Part shown: piece by piece, positions 1-12,029 of the stretch | How the letters are laid out: each line of letters opens with the position of its first letter | Numbering within the stretch: position 1 is the first letter of the stretch | Position numbers and translations under genes: made by a program | The notes under the pieces: generated by a model | Database searches by the model: none | What the model saw: only the letters and a program-made list of their open reading frames with translations | What the model was told of the DNA's origin: nothing | Source of the DNA: Torreya grandis | Lineage: Eukaryota > Streptophyta > Pinopsida > Cupressales > Taxaceae | Reading direction: 5' to 3' | Length of the DNA stretch: 64,000 nt | Assembly: GCA_037957365.1 (NCBI GenBank) | Contig: JARHVA010000315.1 | Location: 4,459,001-4,523,000 of the forward strand

Positions 1-855
1 TTATCATATAGAAGAAAGTAACCAAATAAGGTAAGGTCTCAACATAACTATCTACCCATCCCTAAGGTACTAAAATATCCGAATGTAAGATTAATTATCA
101 ATGATAGTTCTTACACATGTATACAAACACTCTCTCCCTTTTGATTATAAATAATATCTATAGATATCTCCTTGATGCTAACCTCCATCTTTTATAGGAG
201 GAAAAACTTGTGTTACCATCACATACTCAACAAAACCTATCAAGTGATAAAACTAGATTAATAGTAAATTATTTCAATATAAATGTCTAATAAAATTACA
301 AAATATAACAAATGAAGGTGCATTAATTTTATTTTATAATAAACACTATAAACATGTCATTAACATTTGAAATTATTAAAATTAATCAAGTAAGATTCAA
401 CTTGACGCTACATAATGTAAGTAAATTAATAATTTCAACCCATTTGGCATTATTGTTCCTAAGAAAGACACATTTTATTCATACTTATCCAATGACAAAT
501 CATTTTTGATTCAATGCTAAATCATAATAACCATGCAATCCCATCGACATTCAAAAAAACATGTCAAATCCTATTAACATTCAACCAATAATATATTTGA
601 CAATACATTAGATAAACACACTAATTCCATTTAATGTTCAAAATTATTTAAATCATATTTGATTTTAGTATAAATAATCAAAATCACGTAATATAATAAA
701 ATGCATCTAGCTAAATATTTCATTTGTTCAAAACATGAAATAATAGTTAAATAAAAAGTTTTTAAGGCACTAATGTCTCAGCTAAATAAGTGCTCATGGC
801 ACACCACATCAACACAAAAATATAAATAGTCAATTACTAAAAATGGGGTGTAACA
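1..855 (-). repeat. 3' LTR (partial) of a minus-strand LTR element
   Basis: The right edge reads GGGGTGTAACA, so on the minus strand it starts TGTTACACCCC, a common plant LTR start, and a purine-rich tract abuts it on the minus strand. Positions 1-420 match 3356-3765 in direct orientation (for example the stretch around 'tcaacataactat' and the stretch around 'caacaaaacctat'). The left edge lies outside the window. The offset of about 3355 bp between the matching parts fits two LTRs of one element starting at 2416 on the right. No coding potential was seen. Confidence 0.5.
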
Positions 856-870
856 TCCCCCCCCTTTAGG
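856..870 (-). other. polypurine tract (plus-strand primer site)
   Basis: On the minus strand this is CCTAAAGGGGGGGGA, directly upstream of the LTR start TGTTACACC. An LTR retrotransposon uses such a tract to prime plus-strand DNA synthesis. Its position fixes the element orientation as minus. Confidence 0.55.
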
Positions 871-2398
871 AAAATACATTGTCATGATGGTTATAGTAAA
901 ATAGAATATTCAACTAAATAGATGAGGAAAAACCTTAGATATGTCCTCAAGGTCCTTGAAAGTAGTGTTATCTTCAAAATATTGATCCCAATAGACCTCA
1001 CACTGAGAAACACATATGTTTTACAAAATATGTTTTCTTGTATTTCTCCTTGCAACCATGCTTAGACATTTTTTATAATGTGGAAACAAATACCTTTCTC
1101 AAGTGTAGGGGTTATATTTATATTCACACAATCCAAACATTGACATTAATTGATTTCAAAAATCCATTAAGCCCACAAATATTAAATGCGTGTGACACAT
1201 CATAATACATTACAATCATTAAATGCATAAAATTTGTGATGGTAATACATCCATAGATAATGCATCACATAATCGATGCACCATAACACATCAAAAACCC
1301 CTTTACCTATTCCTAATTTCATTGCAAGCTTCATCCTAGACATGTTACCACTTATCAATGTAAGGTATCCAAATGACCAACATTAAGCTCTAAGAAATGC
1401 TAAAAAAATATATATATACGAAGGTAAAGGCTCATAATCAAGTTCACTGAAACTATGCAATTGACTAAAGCTAACCCCAGAAAAGGACTCAACATAGATT
1501 ACCACAGAGTATTTTTGGTAAGAAACCAACACACAAATAAATCATAGTAAAAGCATAAATAAAATGGAACATGTTGTGACTAAAACAAAATTCTTAATCC
1601 TTGCATCCATACCACAGAACACCAAGCAATTAAAGACGTTAACCACACTTTATTAAAACTAACTACACATGTTTTTGGTCGATGCAAGATTTTATGTGGA
1701 CTTGAATATTCCTATGGTAGTTACTTGATATGTACTAATTTAGTCAACCATGTGACTAATTAAATTATTAGTTGAATTTGGTACTTAATTAGTGCAAATT
1801 AAGCTACAAATCACATTAACTTATCACAATCAAGTTTTGAGGTCTCGATTTTCCCTAATCAAATCTCCTATCTAACCAATCAAATGATTGGTTGAATGCG
1901 ACACTTAATTATGGAAAGTGGAGTCCCAAATGTTATTAAGTTGTTACAATTAGTTTATGGAGATCATTTATATTAATTTAATCTCCTATCCAACCAATTG
2001 AATGATTAATTGATTAGGACATTTAATTAGGAAAAAAAAAAGCCTAAATCATATTAAGTTGTTGCCTTTCAAATCATTTTAAGATTATCTTGAAAAGACA
2101 CCCAAACACCATTTTTAAAAACACCATAAATTCATTTAAATTATCTTAATGTTATCTTTTAAAAACACCATAAATTCAAATCTAATCTTAAATATCATAG
2201 ACCAATTTTAATGTTCTATAAACATTAATATTAATATCTTATCTATCTTAAGTATGGTTAGCAATAAATATATTCTGATATTATTCTCTTTCATGACTAA
2301 CCTAACAAGTTCAACCAACACAAAAGTTATCCTGCTAAGAAGCCCTCCGGTGATTAGCCATGGCCTTAGAAGAAAACAGCATAAATATTAGTTTTTCT
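871..2398 (-). other. internal region of the left element, no recognisable coding
   Basis: AT-rich, about 1.5 kb between a PPT and a PBS-like site. I see no gag, protease, RT or integrase motif on either strand, so the element appears non-autonomous or completely eroded. Confidence 0.35.
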
Positions 2399-2412
2399 GA
2401 TCTTAGATACCA
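2399..2412 (-). other. PBS-like site (initiator-Met tRNA type, degenerate)
   Basis: Minus strand TGGTATCTAAGATC resembles the usual plant PBS TGGTATCAGAGC. It sits 3 bp from a TG (2416) that could be the end of the 5' LTR. The match is partial, so this is tentative. Confidence 0.35.
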
Positions 2413-2415
2413 TAA

Positions 2416-3766
2416 TGAGCATGCATAGGGTTTTATTACGCGCCTCTAACTCAATGCGTATGGATTACTTTGACACATGGACTCAAAAGAAAACGATAAA
2501 ACATTTATTCGAATCCCTTATTGCAATCCAAAACTACGTTCGAATTTCGTTTTCTGCAATCATATTCAAGAACGAAACTATGATGAAAAGAAGCATAGGT
2601 TACTTTTCTAGTGGAGAGAGCAGCTCTGGTATGATCTCCAAGGGTAGGTAACAGCCAATTTCTGAAAAACTGTGGATCAATTCTCTATTGCTAAGGAATC
2701 ATTGGAATATCTCAAAAGCATCTATTAACAATTGTCCAAATGCTGATGTGATATTACCGAGTAAAAGGACATGGGGAACATTTTCGGGCGTCTAAAGTGG
2801 ACGGTTGCCCTTTGTAGCTTCACAAAAATAGCGACAGTGGTTTTGACAAAGGATTCAGAGACATTTCTTAGTAGTTAAAATATTATGGAGAAAGATGGTT
2901 GTTATAGATTAGGTAAGAATGGAGTCGTCATATATATCTTAAAGGCAACTAAATTAATAGACGAAAATTATATTAAAACATGCATGCGTACATAGTATGA
3001 ACCAACCTCAATTGATGTTATCCAAACTTTTATTTGTCTACACTGAACTCTGAAGTGCCATTTGGTTGATCTGTATCTTCCCCTTTAAAACATGTAGTGC
3101 CCCTTTAAAACATATAGCTAAAAAGTTATGCTTCCAATTAAATTTGTCTCCACACCAAATTTCACCATTTTGCCTCCTGGTATTAATTGCATAGCCGGCT
3201 GGGATTTGGAATATTAAAACATTTTGAATAAAGTCTTCATTAAGATGAGGTGAAGGGTTTTCGACATTTTTTTTTGCATGTACAAATGAATCAACAGAAG
3301 TGAAAATGTGACAGCTTATGGTATTTGATGCTAGATGCTTGGTATTTATTGATGTTATTATATAAATAAAAATAATTAAAGAAGATAAAGTATCAACATA
3401 ACTATTTATTTATTTTCAAGGTATTGAAAGATTCTAAAGTACGATTAAATATTAATGATAATTCTTAGATTTATATACAAAACACATTCTTCTTTTAAAA
3501 AAAATCATTTTTATCAATATATTTTTTATTATACTTTTTTTTTTTTTTTTTTTTGAAAAGAAACTTCTATTACAATCACAAATTCAACAAAACCTATAAA
3601 ATGATTAAACTAAATTAATAATAAATTATTTAAATATAAATATCAAATATATTATAGAAAACATAATAAATAAAAGTGCATCAAATTCATTTAACGTTGA
3701 ACACTATAAGCATATTATCATCATTTGACACTATTAAAATTAATCATGTTGAATTTAAGTAAATCG
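2416..3766 (-). repeat. 5' LTR (truncated) of the left minus-strand element
   Basis: Begins TGAGCATGC next to the PBS-like site. Its right part (3356-3765) matches 1-420. The repeat stops abruptly near 3766 where the chromovirus A composite begins. A segment at 2676-2887 also matches 17280-17500 and, in part, 3830-3955, so this LTR shares sequence with the start of the chromovirus composite. A short 78-codon open frame at 2415-2651 has no recognisable domain. Confidence 0.4.
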
Positions 3767-5830
3767 CGCCGTCGATTTCGTCAATGCAATGCATTTTCGG
3801 CGTTTTGTAATTATTCGTCATCGTGATCACAAAACATGTTATCAGGTATATTCTCCGGATCAACTCTCTATGATAGGGAATCTTTTTAATCTCTCTCACA
3901 CAAATACCGATAGTAGTTTTGACAAAGGATTTAGAGACATTTCTTCATGAGCCTAGCTTTAAGATATTTCGAAATGAAATATATACTTAGTTTGTGTAAG
4001 AAGATAATATATATTCTAATATACTTTTTAATATTCATACATTGAAATCGTGAAACAAAAATTTAATTGATGAAGATAGTAGAGTTTGTTAGATATGAGA
4101 GGATACGAAACTATAGAAAAAAGGAAGGTGAATCATATATCTTTGCATTGAGAATCGTAATGACCTTGAAGAAATAGTTTAATGTGCACTTCGAGTTCTC
4201 AGAGATTCTCCACATTCTCGGCTTTAGCCTTTTACATAAGTTTTCTTGGATGTTCGACACATGTCTCTCTTGCATTGAATCTTTGACCTAATATTTCCAC
4301 TGCATAGCAGCGACCCTACCGAGTCCTGATCGAATGTGATCACGTCATGTGGTGCCATCACGGGACTCGACCCTTAGGAGTTCTTAAATCTCAGCCTGAT
4401 TGAACGTGATACAAACATGTGGCCAAATCTCAGAGAGGGGAGAAGTCCATGAGACTGGTCAAGTTTCGGTGAATCTTTGCCTAATAGATTTTGTCAACTT
4501 CTTAGGGATCATGCAAGCCATTAGATGAGGATTGGATGGTTGGGGCCGAACCAAAGACTTACATAATTTCAATTGACTCTTTAGACCGACAAAACAAACA
4601 ATGAATTGATTGAGCTACTTGTAATCAAACATAAATGGGTTAGTCGAGAAATGCAACTTGAAAAGGGGGTATAAATGAAGATCGATGTAGTATGGCTTCA
4701 TTAGATTGAAACCAGATGAAATATAAGTATATCATCACAAAATGATTATGCATGAATAGGATATAATCAATATTGAAGGGAGTGTATGGTTTAAAACTTT
4801 GCACCTAATTCGGCTCCCTTACTAAAAAGAGATGTTGTGGGATTGCAAGTGAGACATGACATTTAATTAATCCCCGTGTGAGATTCCTTGCCATATGTTT
4901 TTTGTGCTCAATCTCCACTTTATATGAAATTGGATTCAGTGATAACTAACTTGACTATATTCTCAAAGTTCCCACTCAAAATCATTTCCTTGTCTTGATT
5001 GGCATTCCAAGAGTTGCTTAGATTCAATTAGAACTTTCTCTCAAGAACAAGAAATTTTAATATTTTACTTATAAAATGAATGAACCTTGACAACAATATC
5101 TATGACCATATTTGTTTCCTTGCCTTACATGATTCTAGCCTACACAAAAAATAACCAAAAAAAGAGACCATAATTATCCCCACATCAGCATTTGATTCTT
5201 CATAATAGCAAACATCTAATCAAAGAATCCACCACTTTGAAATCTTTTTACCCATTTTTAATGGATGTAAATCATGTAAATGCAACAAATGCTTTAAATC
5301 TATACAATTTTTTAAATGCATAAATATCGACTCAATGCCCAATGAACACAAATGCAATTTATCGCAAAATTTGGATGACACATTTGACATGAAGGCTTGG
5401 AATTGGAATGCTAATGATTGTTCGCGTAGATCATGTTTAAGTACAATATGGAAAATAGTTTTTGTCAACCACACCACTCCATGCTTGATCACCTTGATGG
5501 ATGGAAGGCGAAAATAATCACAAATGGTCAAAGTGTTTACATCTTTAATGTTATTATGGATTGTATGTACTCATGTCCACTTCAAATTTTTATCCAAATG
5601 CAAAACCTAAAATTCCAAATTGCTCGTCGTTACTTCTAATTTTTCTAGCACCATTGTAAGAAAAATAATTTTTGCATTATAATCACCAAGACAAAATCCA
5701 ATCACTCACAGTTGGCCTGACCCCAACATTTTGTGTTTTTCAACCAACCATTGTAAATGTCCCCTGATTGAATCCAAGGGAGTTGTAGTTTTGTCAAGGA
5801 AGTGGCCAAATTGTCCAAGCTAATGAGGAT
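3767..5830 (+). other. leader region of chromovirus A, non-coding, with a TATA-like box
   Basis: Matched along its length by 17190-19440, so it is a reproducible part of the composite. It lacks recognisable gag. A TATA-like motif (GGTATAAATG near 4669-4678, and again near 18251-18260 in copy B) follows an A/G-rich stretch in both copies, so this may be a 5' LTR/leader with a plus-strand promoter. No PBS was found. Short open frames in 5220-5640 on both strands are not conserved as protein. Confidence 0.4.
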
Positions 5831-6400
5831 AATGTTGGAACACATTTTCATGAAGATGCACCTGAAGTTAGATAATATTTTCTCATGATGAGAGTGTTGC
5901 TTAGTCCAAACAAGGAGATTAAGGAGCCTGCACAAAAAAATATGTTTAAAACCACATGTAAATTAAATGGTAAGTGTTACAAAGTCATTATAGATAGTGT
6001 AATTATTGATAATTTAGTATATTCTAAAAGGTTGACAAGTTAGACTTGAAGAAATCAACACATCCTACTCCTTATAAGGTGTCCTAGCTGTAAAAAGGAC
6101 ATCTATCTTAAGGTTTAATTTCAGATAGGTAGCTAGAGGGATGAGGTTATGTGTGATGCCATGCTTATGGATGTCTTTCATGTTCTTTTGGCATTCCTTG
6201 GTAGCTTGACATGAAGGCAATACATGATGGGAGAATTAATACCCACACCTTAAATAAAGATGGAAAGAAGCACCCCCTTATACTATTAAAGGAAGAGAAT
6301 GCAATAGTGGAGGAAATTCCTAAATTAATATTGATAGGTGGAAAATAGTTCTTGTAGAAAATTAGGAAGGATGAGGTATGTTATGCACTTATTGATAAGC
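5830..6400 (+). pseudogene. gypsy aspartic protease region, copy A
   Basis: In broken frames it reads as a C-terminal gag/protease stretch: RVLLSPNKEIKEPAQ, then FKTTCKLNGKCYKVIIDS, then HVLL and IHDGRINTHT-type motifs. These are the usual landmarks of plant gypsy retropepsin, which matures the polyprotein. The catalytic triplet appears as DSV instead of DSG, and several in-frame stops are present, so it is inactive. Copy B retains DSG. Boundaries are approximate. Confidence 0.65.
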
Positions 6401-6429
6401 CTTAAATAATAATCATAACTACTAAGTTG

Positions 6430-7265
6430 ATTGATCTACCTATATAAATTCAAAATTTGATTAATGAGTTTTTTGATATAATTGTGGATGACTTACCTAA
6501 TGAACTACACCCAAGGAGAAGCATTATCCATGATAAATATCTCATATCGGGAGCCAATCTACCAAATAAGGTAGCTTACTTGATGACACCAAAGGAAAAT
6601 GAGGAAATCAAGAAACAATTGCAAGACTTTTTGGGTAAGTGGTTAGTTAGAGAAAGTTTGTGTCCTTGTGCTATTCCAATAGTCCTAACACCTAAAATAA
6701 TGAAGGTTAGAGAATGTGTATTGATTCAAGAGCCATAAATAAGATCACAATCCAATATAGATTTCTTTTGCCAAGAATTAATGATCTAATAGATTGTTTA
6801 AGTGGTGCAAAGTAATTTTTCAAGATAGATTTGAAAAGTGGATATTATCATATTAGAGTTAGAGAGGGAGATGAATGGAAGAAAACCTTTAAGGCAAATG
6901 ATGGGATCCATGAATGGATTGTAATGCCATTTGGTTTTACCAACATTCCAAGCACTTTCATGTGAATTATAAATGTGGTACTCAAGGCATTCATAGGTAA
7001 ATTTATTAGTGTTTGTTTTTGTTTACCTAGATAATATTTTGATTTATAGTCAATCAAAGGAAGATCATATTGAACATCTTAGAATGGTTTTGATTAAGCT
7101 CCAATAAGAAAAGCTACTAATTAGCCTCAATAAGGGAACTTTCATTAAGACAACGTTAATTTACTTGGGTTTTGTCATTTCATAAGAAAGCTTGAAGATA
7201 GTAAGGAAAAGGTTAAAGCTATAATGAAATGAACTAGAACAACGAGTTCATGTGAGGTAAGAATT
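6430..7265 (+). pseudogene. gypsy reverse transcriptase, copy A
   Basis: Family hallmarks are readable across three frames: a preceding VDDLPNELHPRR segment, then [39 protein letters not shown] and a decayed palm motif around 7020-7045 where the catalytic YxDD has become cLPR/LDN. The enzyme copies element RNA to DNA in virus-like particles. One open stretch of 93 codons (6457-6738) is the longest remaining; stops and frameshifts follow. It precedes RNase H directly, as expected for Ty3/gypsy. Confidence 0.8.
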
Positions 7266-7269
7266 TTTC

Positions 7270-7860
7270 ATGTTTTGGCTAATTTTTACATAAAATTTAT
7301 AAGGAATTTTAGTAGTATTTGTGTTCCAATTATGGAAACAATCAAGGTAAATAAACAACCATTTAGATGGACTAAGGTAGCTAATAAAATTTTTAATATT
7401 CTAAATAAGAAGATTACAGAGCATATTATCTTAGCTATGCTTGATTTTAGCAAAAGTAGAGTATGATGCTAGTGGGATTTATATAGGAGCTATTTTGAGT
7501 CAAGAAGGCAAACTAGTTGCCTATTTCAGTGAAAAACATAATAGCACAAAGAAGAAGTATTCAACATATGACCAATATTTTTTTGATATTGTTCAAGCCT
7601 TGAATAAATGGAGGCATTTATTGATGCCTAAAGAGTTTGAATTGTATACAAATAACCATGATTTGTAGTTTATTAGTAATCAAACTAAGCTAAGTCAAAG
7701 GCATGAGAAGTGGATAGTTTTTTTGCAAAGTTTTTCCTTTGTTATCAACCATAGAATTGGGTAAACTAACAAAGTTGTAGATGATTTAAGTAAGAGAAGT
7801 CTGATTTTTTAGGATTCTCAAGTGAACATTTTGGGATTTAATACATTGAAAGAGATGTAC
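7270..7860 (+). pseudogene. gypsy RNase H, copy A
   Basis: Starts with the RT connection (NFYIKFIRNFSSI, QPFRWTKVA) and continues into the Ty3-type RNase H: VEYDASGIYIGAILSQEGK, VAYFSEK, YSTYDQYFFDIVQAL, LMPKEFELYTNNHDL, ending near the VDDLSKRS motif. It degrades RNA in the RNA:DNA hybrid. One frameshift near 7450 and stops at 7666 and later inactivate it. Confidence 0.8.
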
Positions 7861-7919
7861 AAGGAAAATATTTGATTTCAAATAGGCATATGAATAATGT
7901 GAGAACCCAATAATAAAAT

Positions 7920-8760
7920 ATAGAAGTCCATGGATGGAATACATGTTTCAAAGGGGACTGATATTCAAGGATATTCAACTGTACATATCAAAACGATCCA
8001 TGAGGGAGAATCTAATAAAAGAGAAACATAATGGCAACTTAGTAGGACATTTTAGAAAAGATAATATACTTGCTCAATTAAGTGCCCATTACTATTGGCT
8101 AGGGATGCAAGATGATGTGAATAGGTTTGTTGAGATACGTAGAATATAACAATATGCTAAAAGAACAAGTCAAAATATAGGAATATATCAACAATTGCCT
8201 ATTCTTAGTAGGGCATGGGATTAAATAAGTATGGACTTTGTACTTGGACTACCAAAGACTCAAAAAGATAATAATTTTATACTTGTTTTGGTTGATAAGT
8301 TCTAGAATATGGCACACTTTATTTATTGTATAAAGACAAGTGATAAAACTCATATTGTTAACATGTTCTTTAAAGAATTAGTGAGATTGCATGGTCTACC
8401 TAGGAGTATTATTTTAGATAGGGATAGACAATTTGGGGGACACTTTTGGAGAAATATTTGGAAGAATTTGGGGACCACTTTAAGCTTCATCTCATATTAC
8501 CATCATCAAACTAATGGTCAAATTGAAGTGGTAAATAGGAGCCTTAGAAACATTCTTAGAAGCTTTGTAAGTGACCATCACAAACAATGGGATCGAGTAC
8601 TAGCTCAAATAGAATTTGTATATAATGATTGTCTAAATAAAAGTACAGGTTATAGTCTATTTCACATTGTGTACACCATCCATACAAGGGGAGTTTATGA
8701 GTTGAGGAACTTGGGTAAGCAATAGAAAAAAAGTGCTGAAGGTAAAGATTTTACAATAGC
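7920..8760 (+). pseudogene. gypsy integrase, copy A
   Basis: A decayed zinc-binding head (7990-8160; NLVGHFRKDNILAQLS, YYWLGMQDDV) is followed by the catalytic core. The best frame is 8309-8725 (138 codons): HGLPRSIILDRDRQFGGHFW supplies the second catalytic Asp, and GQIEVVNRSLRNILRSF supplies the Glu. The first Asp is in MDFVLGLP near 8232. Integrase inserts element DNA into the chromosome. Stops separate the head from the core. Confidence 0.82.
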
Positions 8761-8869
8761 TATGAAAGAATTACATGAGTAGGTAAAGCAACAACTAAAG
8801 AAAAGTAAAATTAAGTATAGCAAAATTATTGATTTGAAAATAAAATAATTTAATTTTGAAGTTTATTTA

Positions 8870-9350
8870 GTGATTGCTCATATCAGGAAAGAAATATTAT
8901 CTTAAGGGGAATATAACAAGTTTAAAGTGAAGAATATTGGAACCTGTAAGGTCTTGAGAAAATTTCCTACTATCGCTTATGAATTGGAGCTTCCAATTGA
9001 TATTAGAATCTCACCCATTTTAAAAGAAGCATACATATATCCTGTTATATAAGATGACAACTTATAAAAAACACCTAAAGATAAATACGATTAGATCATC
9101 CATTGGGAACAACAACTACCAAAGTTACAACTAGATCAACCTAAATCCATTATATACAAGGTAGTGAAAAAGACAAGAGACAAAGAATAATTACAGTATT
9201 TAGTCAATTTTAGAGACCATACACTTGAGGATACAACATGGATGACACATTTAGAGATAATAAAGTATGGTAACAATGTTGAAGAACTCATGAGTAGAAG
9301 CTCATTAACAAGATTTTTGTTCCTTGGTAGTCTAATGTAGATGCATCACT
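8870..9350 (+). pseudogene. integrase C-terminus and chromodomain-like tail, copy A
   Basis: After a decayed integrase C-terminal stretch, 9100-9290 reads IHWEQQLPKLQLDQ, then VVKKTRDKE(stop)LQYLVNF followed by HTLEDTTWMTHLEI. This resembles the YLVKWKGY...ATWE pattern of chromodomains fused to chromovirus integrases, which steer insertion to certain chromatin. Copy B shows the clearer YLVKWKNHKLKDETWM. The assignment to chromoviruses rests mainly on this tail. Confidence 0.6.
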
Positions 9351-10440
9351 ATAAATAGTTTAGTTGTGTTAGTTTGTGATATTATGAGGTATTAGGAGTT
9401 ATATTTTATAAAAAATACTATTATATAACATTTATTTGTTGGTTCTAGGTCATTTAGAAGTTTTTTGGATTTCCTTGCCAAAAATAAGGATTTCAATTTT
9501 TTGAATTGGGTTTGGACTTTTGGGAGTGTTTGATCAAGTTTCAAGGATCATGATCCTTATGTGAGTGATAATTTATGTCTAATAAAATTTTGTATATATT
9601 ATTTTACTCTTAAACTTGTCGTAAGTGTTTTAAATTATCTTTCACCTTGATAAGTCTTTATTTACACAGGGAAAAGGTTACATTGAACAAGCTAGAAGAG
9701 TCCTATGTTAGTTGTGAATAGTTTGGTGAATGAAACAAGATTAAGCCTAGTTTAGTCAGAAAATAAAACTCAAACCAAGAAAGGAGATAATAAAATAATG
9801 GAACCAATGATATAAGTAAGTTAAAGATGTTTTTGTAAGGTTATTGAAGGTCTATCCAAGGTAGTAGAGTTTGTATTTACATATATATGAATAAATAAGA
9901 CCTTTCATAAATGTTATGTTGTTATATCAAAAATAATTATATGTTTATGATTGATTCTTAACTTTTTTCAAGTTATAATTCAAATGTTTTTGATGTTATT
10001 CAAGGTTCCAAAGTTTTGAAATAGGGTTCTTGAGGATACTATCCAGATAAGAAAGTATGACCTATAGATTTCCATGATTGATAAAGTCTAAATTACATTA
10101 AACAAAGTTGATAATTAATGTAACAAACCTAATCCAAGTGAAATCAAGTTTTGAAAGTCCTTATAACTGTATATTTTTTATTTTCTTTATTGTCAACCAC
10201 TGTGCAGACTACTAAACCCTAGTTTAGGGTTTATTTTATAAAAACTTGAATATCTTTCGAATGAACTATAAAAATCCTCCAAAAATTTGTAAATAGATGT
10301 ATTATAATGTGATTTAAATGAATCAAGTGGTTTTAAGTCTTTAGATCCTCTAAAAATGTGGATGTAAAGGATCATGTTTTTTGTAGACCTAATTAGGCCT
10401 AAAAACAAGGCTAGAAATTGTGTTCTTCAAGCTTTCCTCC
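9350..10440 (+). other. 3' region of chromovirus A, non-coding
   Basis: About 1.1 kb with no coding signal. It matches 36850-37960 in copy B. It contains the head-to-head telomere-like motif at 10213-10233 and ends at the CCTCC target site of the copia insertion. Part of it may be LTR, but no second copy exists at the 5' side. Confidence 0.5.
10213..10233. promoter_or_regulatory. head-to-head telo-box palindrome
   Basis: AAACCCTAGTTTAGGGTTT: two plant telomere-type units (AAACCCT / AGGGTTT) facing each other. The same motif lies at 37738-37758 in copy B, in otherwise diverged sequence. In plants AAACCCTA is also a promoter 'telo box'. A function here is inference. Confidence 0.5.
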
Positions 10441-11250
10441 TGTTGGGAAATAAACTGAAAGCACACAATTTGATTACCAAACCAAGCAACTTAATATGCG
10501 GAAATTAACCAGATTCACCAAGTAACTAGAATTCAGAATAACACATGATATGAGAGACAATACACAACTTGTATTAACACTTTATACAGAAAAGAATACA
10601 ATAAAGAAGATGCCACTTCTTCTCCACCACCTCTTCAGAGGTTTCCCACACCTCAAGTGAACAGTAAATCTTCTCCCCAAAGCTCTCCCTCTCAGGTCTC
10701 AACACCCAACTCAAATACAGAGTTGGTGTTCACCTCCTGTGCTCCACACACACCACAAGTGCTCCACGCACTCCAGAAGTACTCCACGTACTCCACAAGT
10801 ACTCAAGGTACTTCAAGTAGATCTCCCATGAACCTGCAATAACCTGCACTTCAACAGACCATACTTATGGAAGGAACTCCCTTGCCTTCCTCTTTGCTCT
10901 ATCCGAGTACACACCTGTACTCCAAGTAGATCCTCCCTGATACTGCTCCCTGTTGTGTTGCTGTCTATATGATCTTGCACACCTGCAAATCAAACACGGT
11001 TCTGCACACCTGTGAACCTTGACTTGCACACACATACACCTGCAGATCAACGATCTTACTTACCATGTAGATCACTCTACACCCTGAAGAACCCTTGTCC
11101 TTGCCTCACCAAGTCCTTATGATTCTCCAACCAGTACCAAGCTTGGCACTGATAGGGAACTAGGAGGAACACCCTTACTCACTTCACACACAGAAGGAAC
11201 AAACTTTGCTCAACTCAAACTAGAACACTTTTCCAATACAACCATGAGTC

Positions 11251-11260
11251 TATTATATAG
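11251..11260 (-). promoter_or_regulatory. TATA box of the copia 3' LTR
   Basis: Minus strand CTATATAATA, in the middle of the LTR where the U3/R border is expected. Identical in the other LTR at 14464-14473. Confidence 0.55.
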
Positions 11261-11399
11261 ATCTCATCCAAACAATAATTAGACATCTAATTACAATAAT
11301 TAGATCCATAGCTCTCAGTCTAAAAATAGCTCTAATCATGCAAACACTTGGTTCGTTAGCTAACTACCCGTAATAAGCTCGTAGTTGAACCACACAGGC

Positions 11400-11498
11400 G
11401 ACCGACGTTGGTCCCTATCCGCCTGGGGTCGCCGACGCCGACCGATCCATGACCGACATTGGTTGCTTCCTTGTCTAATACTGCCGACATCAGTTGGC
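11400..11498 (-). promoter_or_regulatory. CCGAC/GTCGG motif cluster in U3
   Basis: Four or more degenerate copies of ACCGACGTCGGT (11401, 11431, 11452, 11483 and neighbours) lie about 140-240 bp upstream of the TATA box on the minus strand. RCCGAC is the known core of the plant DRE/CRT element bound by DREB/CBF factors. A stress-responsive role is inference. Confidence 0.45.
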
Positions 11499-11592
11499 CA
11501 AACCAAACACCAGTCTTCGTGACACTCAGCAACTCATCCTGCAACCTCCTCCATGTCTGCATCAGTGAAGCTTTTAGCTCCACAACCTAACA

Positions 11593-11603
11593 ATCTCCCA
11601 CTT
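11593..11603 (-). other. polypurine tract of the copia element
   Basis: Minus strand AAGTGGGAGAT directly before the LTR start TGTTAGG. This is the typical Ty1/copia plus-strand primer site. Confidence 0.8.
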
Positions 11604-11639
11604 GGAGATAAATAGCTGCACTGTACCTGTACCTGTACT

Positions 11640-12012
11640 TCATCTAATCTGTATCCTGGTTTGTATCCCTCTTCAAGCTCAACCCTGAAAACAACCCACC
11701 ACACACACTGTGATGTTTTCCTGTCATCTGAGTACCCTGCCACATCCAAACCTACAAACACATGTAGTGAAGTCCTGACCCTGCATAGCATGAATCCCTG
11801 CTGCTGGTCCCTCTCAAGTACCTGAGAACCCACTTCCCTGAATTGGCTCCTAACTCTCTGACAGCTCCCACTGCATGGGAATAATCAGGTCTATACCAGA
11901 CCTCATGTGATTTCGAACACTGTACCTGTCCAGCCCTTAGTGTGCTCCAGCTCTGCATCCTAAACCTCGCCAACACCTGATTCACATCAGCTCCCACTCG
12001 AGACAAAATCAA
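11640..12012 (-). pseudogene. copia RNase H remnant
   Basis: Two overlapping frames carry family landmarks: VWYRPDYSHAVGAV, KWVLRYLRGTSS (usually ILRYLKGT) and then VAGYSDDRKTSQ (usually AGD.DDRKSTSG). These mark the RT/RNase H junction of Ty1/copia pol. At least one frameshift separates the two parts, and the catalytic region downstream is lost. It lies just before the PPT, as expected. Confidence 0.75.
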
Positions 12013-12029
12013 CCTATGATCTCCATGTC

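Larger units (their letters stand above)
10441..11592 (-). repeat. 3' LTR of the copia element
   Basis: 1152 bp, starts TGTTGGGAAATAAAC and ends CAACCTAACA on the plus strand. It nearly equals 13653-14805. On the minus strand, U3 holds a cluster of CCGAC-type motifs (11400-11498) and a TATA box (11251-11260). Confidence 0.95.

Noticed and set aside
2415..2651. 78-codon open frame with balanced composition, in a less AT-rich patch
   Set aside because: No domain, lies inside an LTR-like arm, and the related region 17200-17500 does not keep the frame.
3767..5830. A matched 5' LTR/3' LTR pair for the chromovirus copies
   Set aside because: No part of 3767-5830 recurs in 9350-10440 or 14806-15010, so LTR status cannot be shown.
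5220..5935. Short open frames on both strands near the chromovirus A leader
   Set aside because: They are not kept in the homologous stretch 18790-19490, and they match no domain.
10213..10233. Interstitial telomere array
   Set aside because: Only two facing units, no tandem run; better described as a telo-box palindrome.
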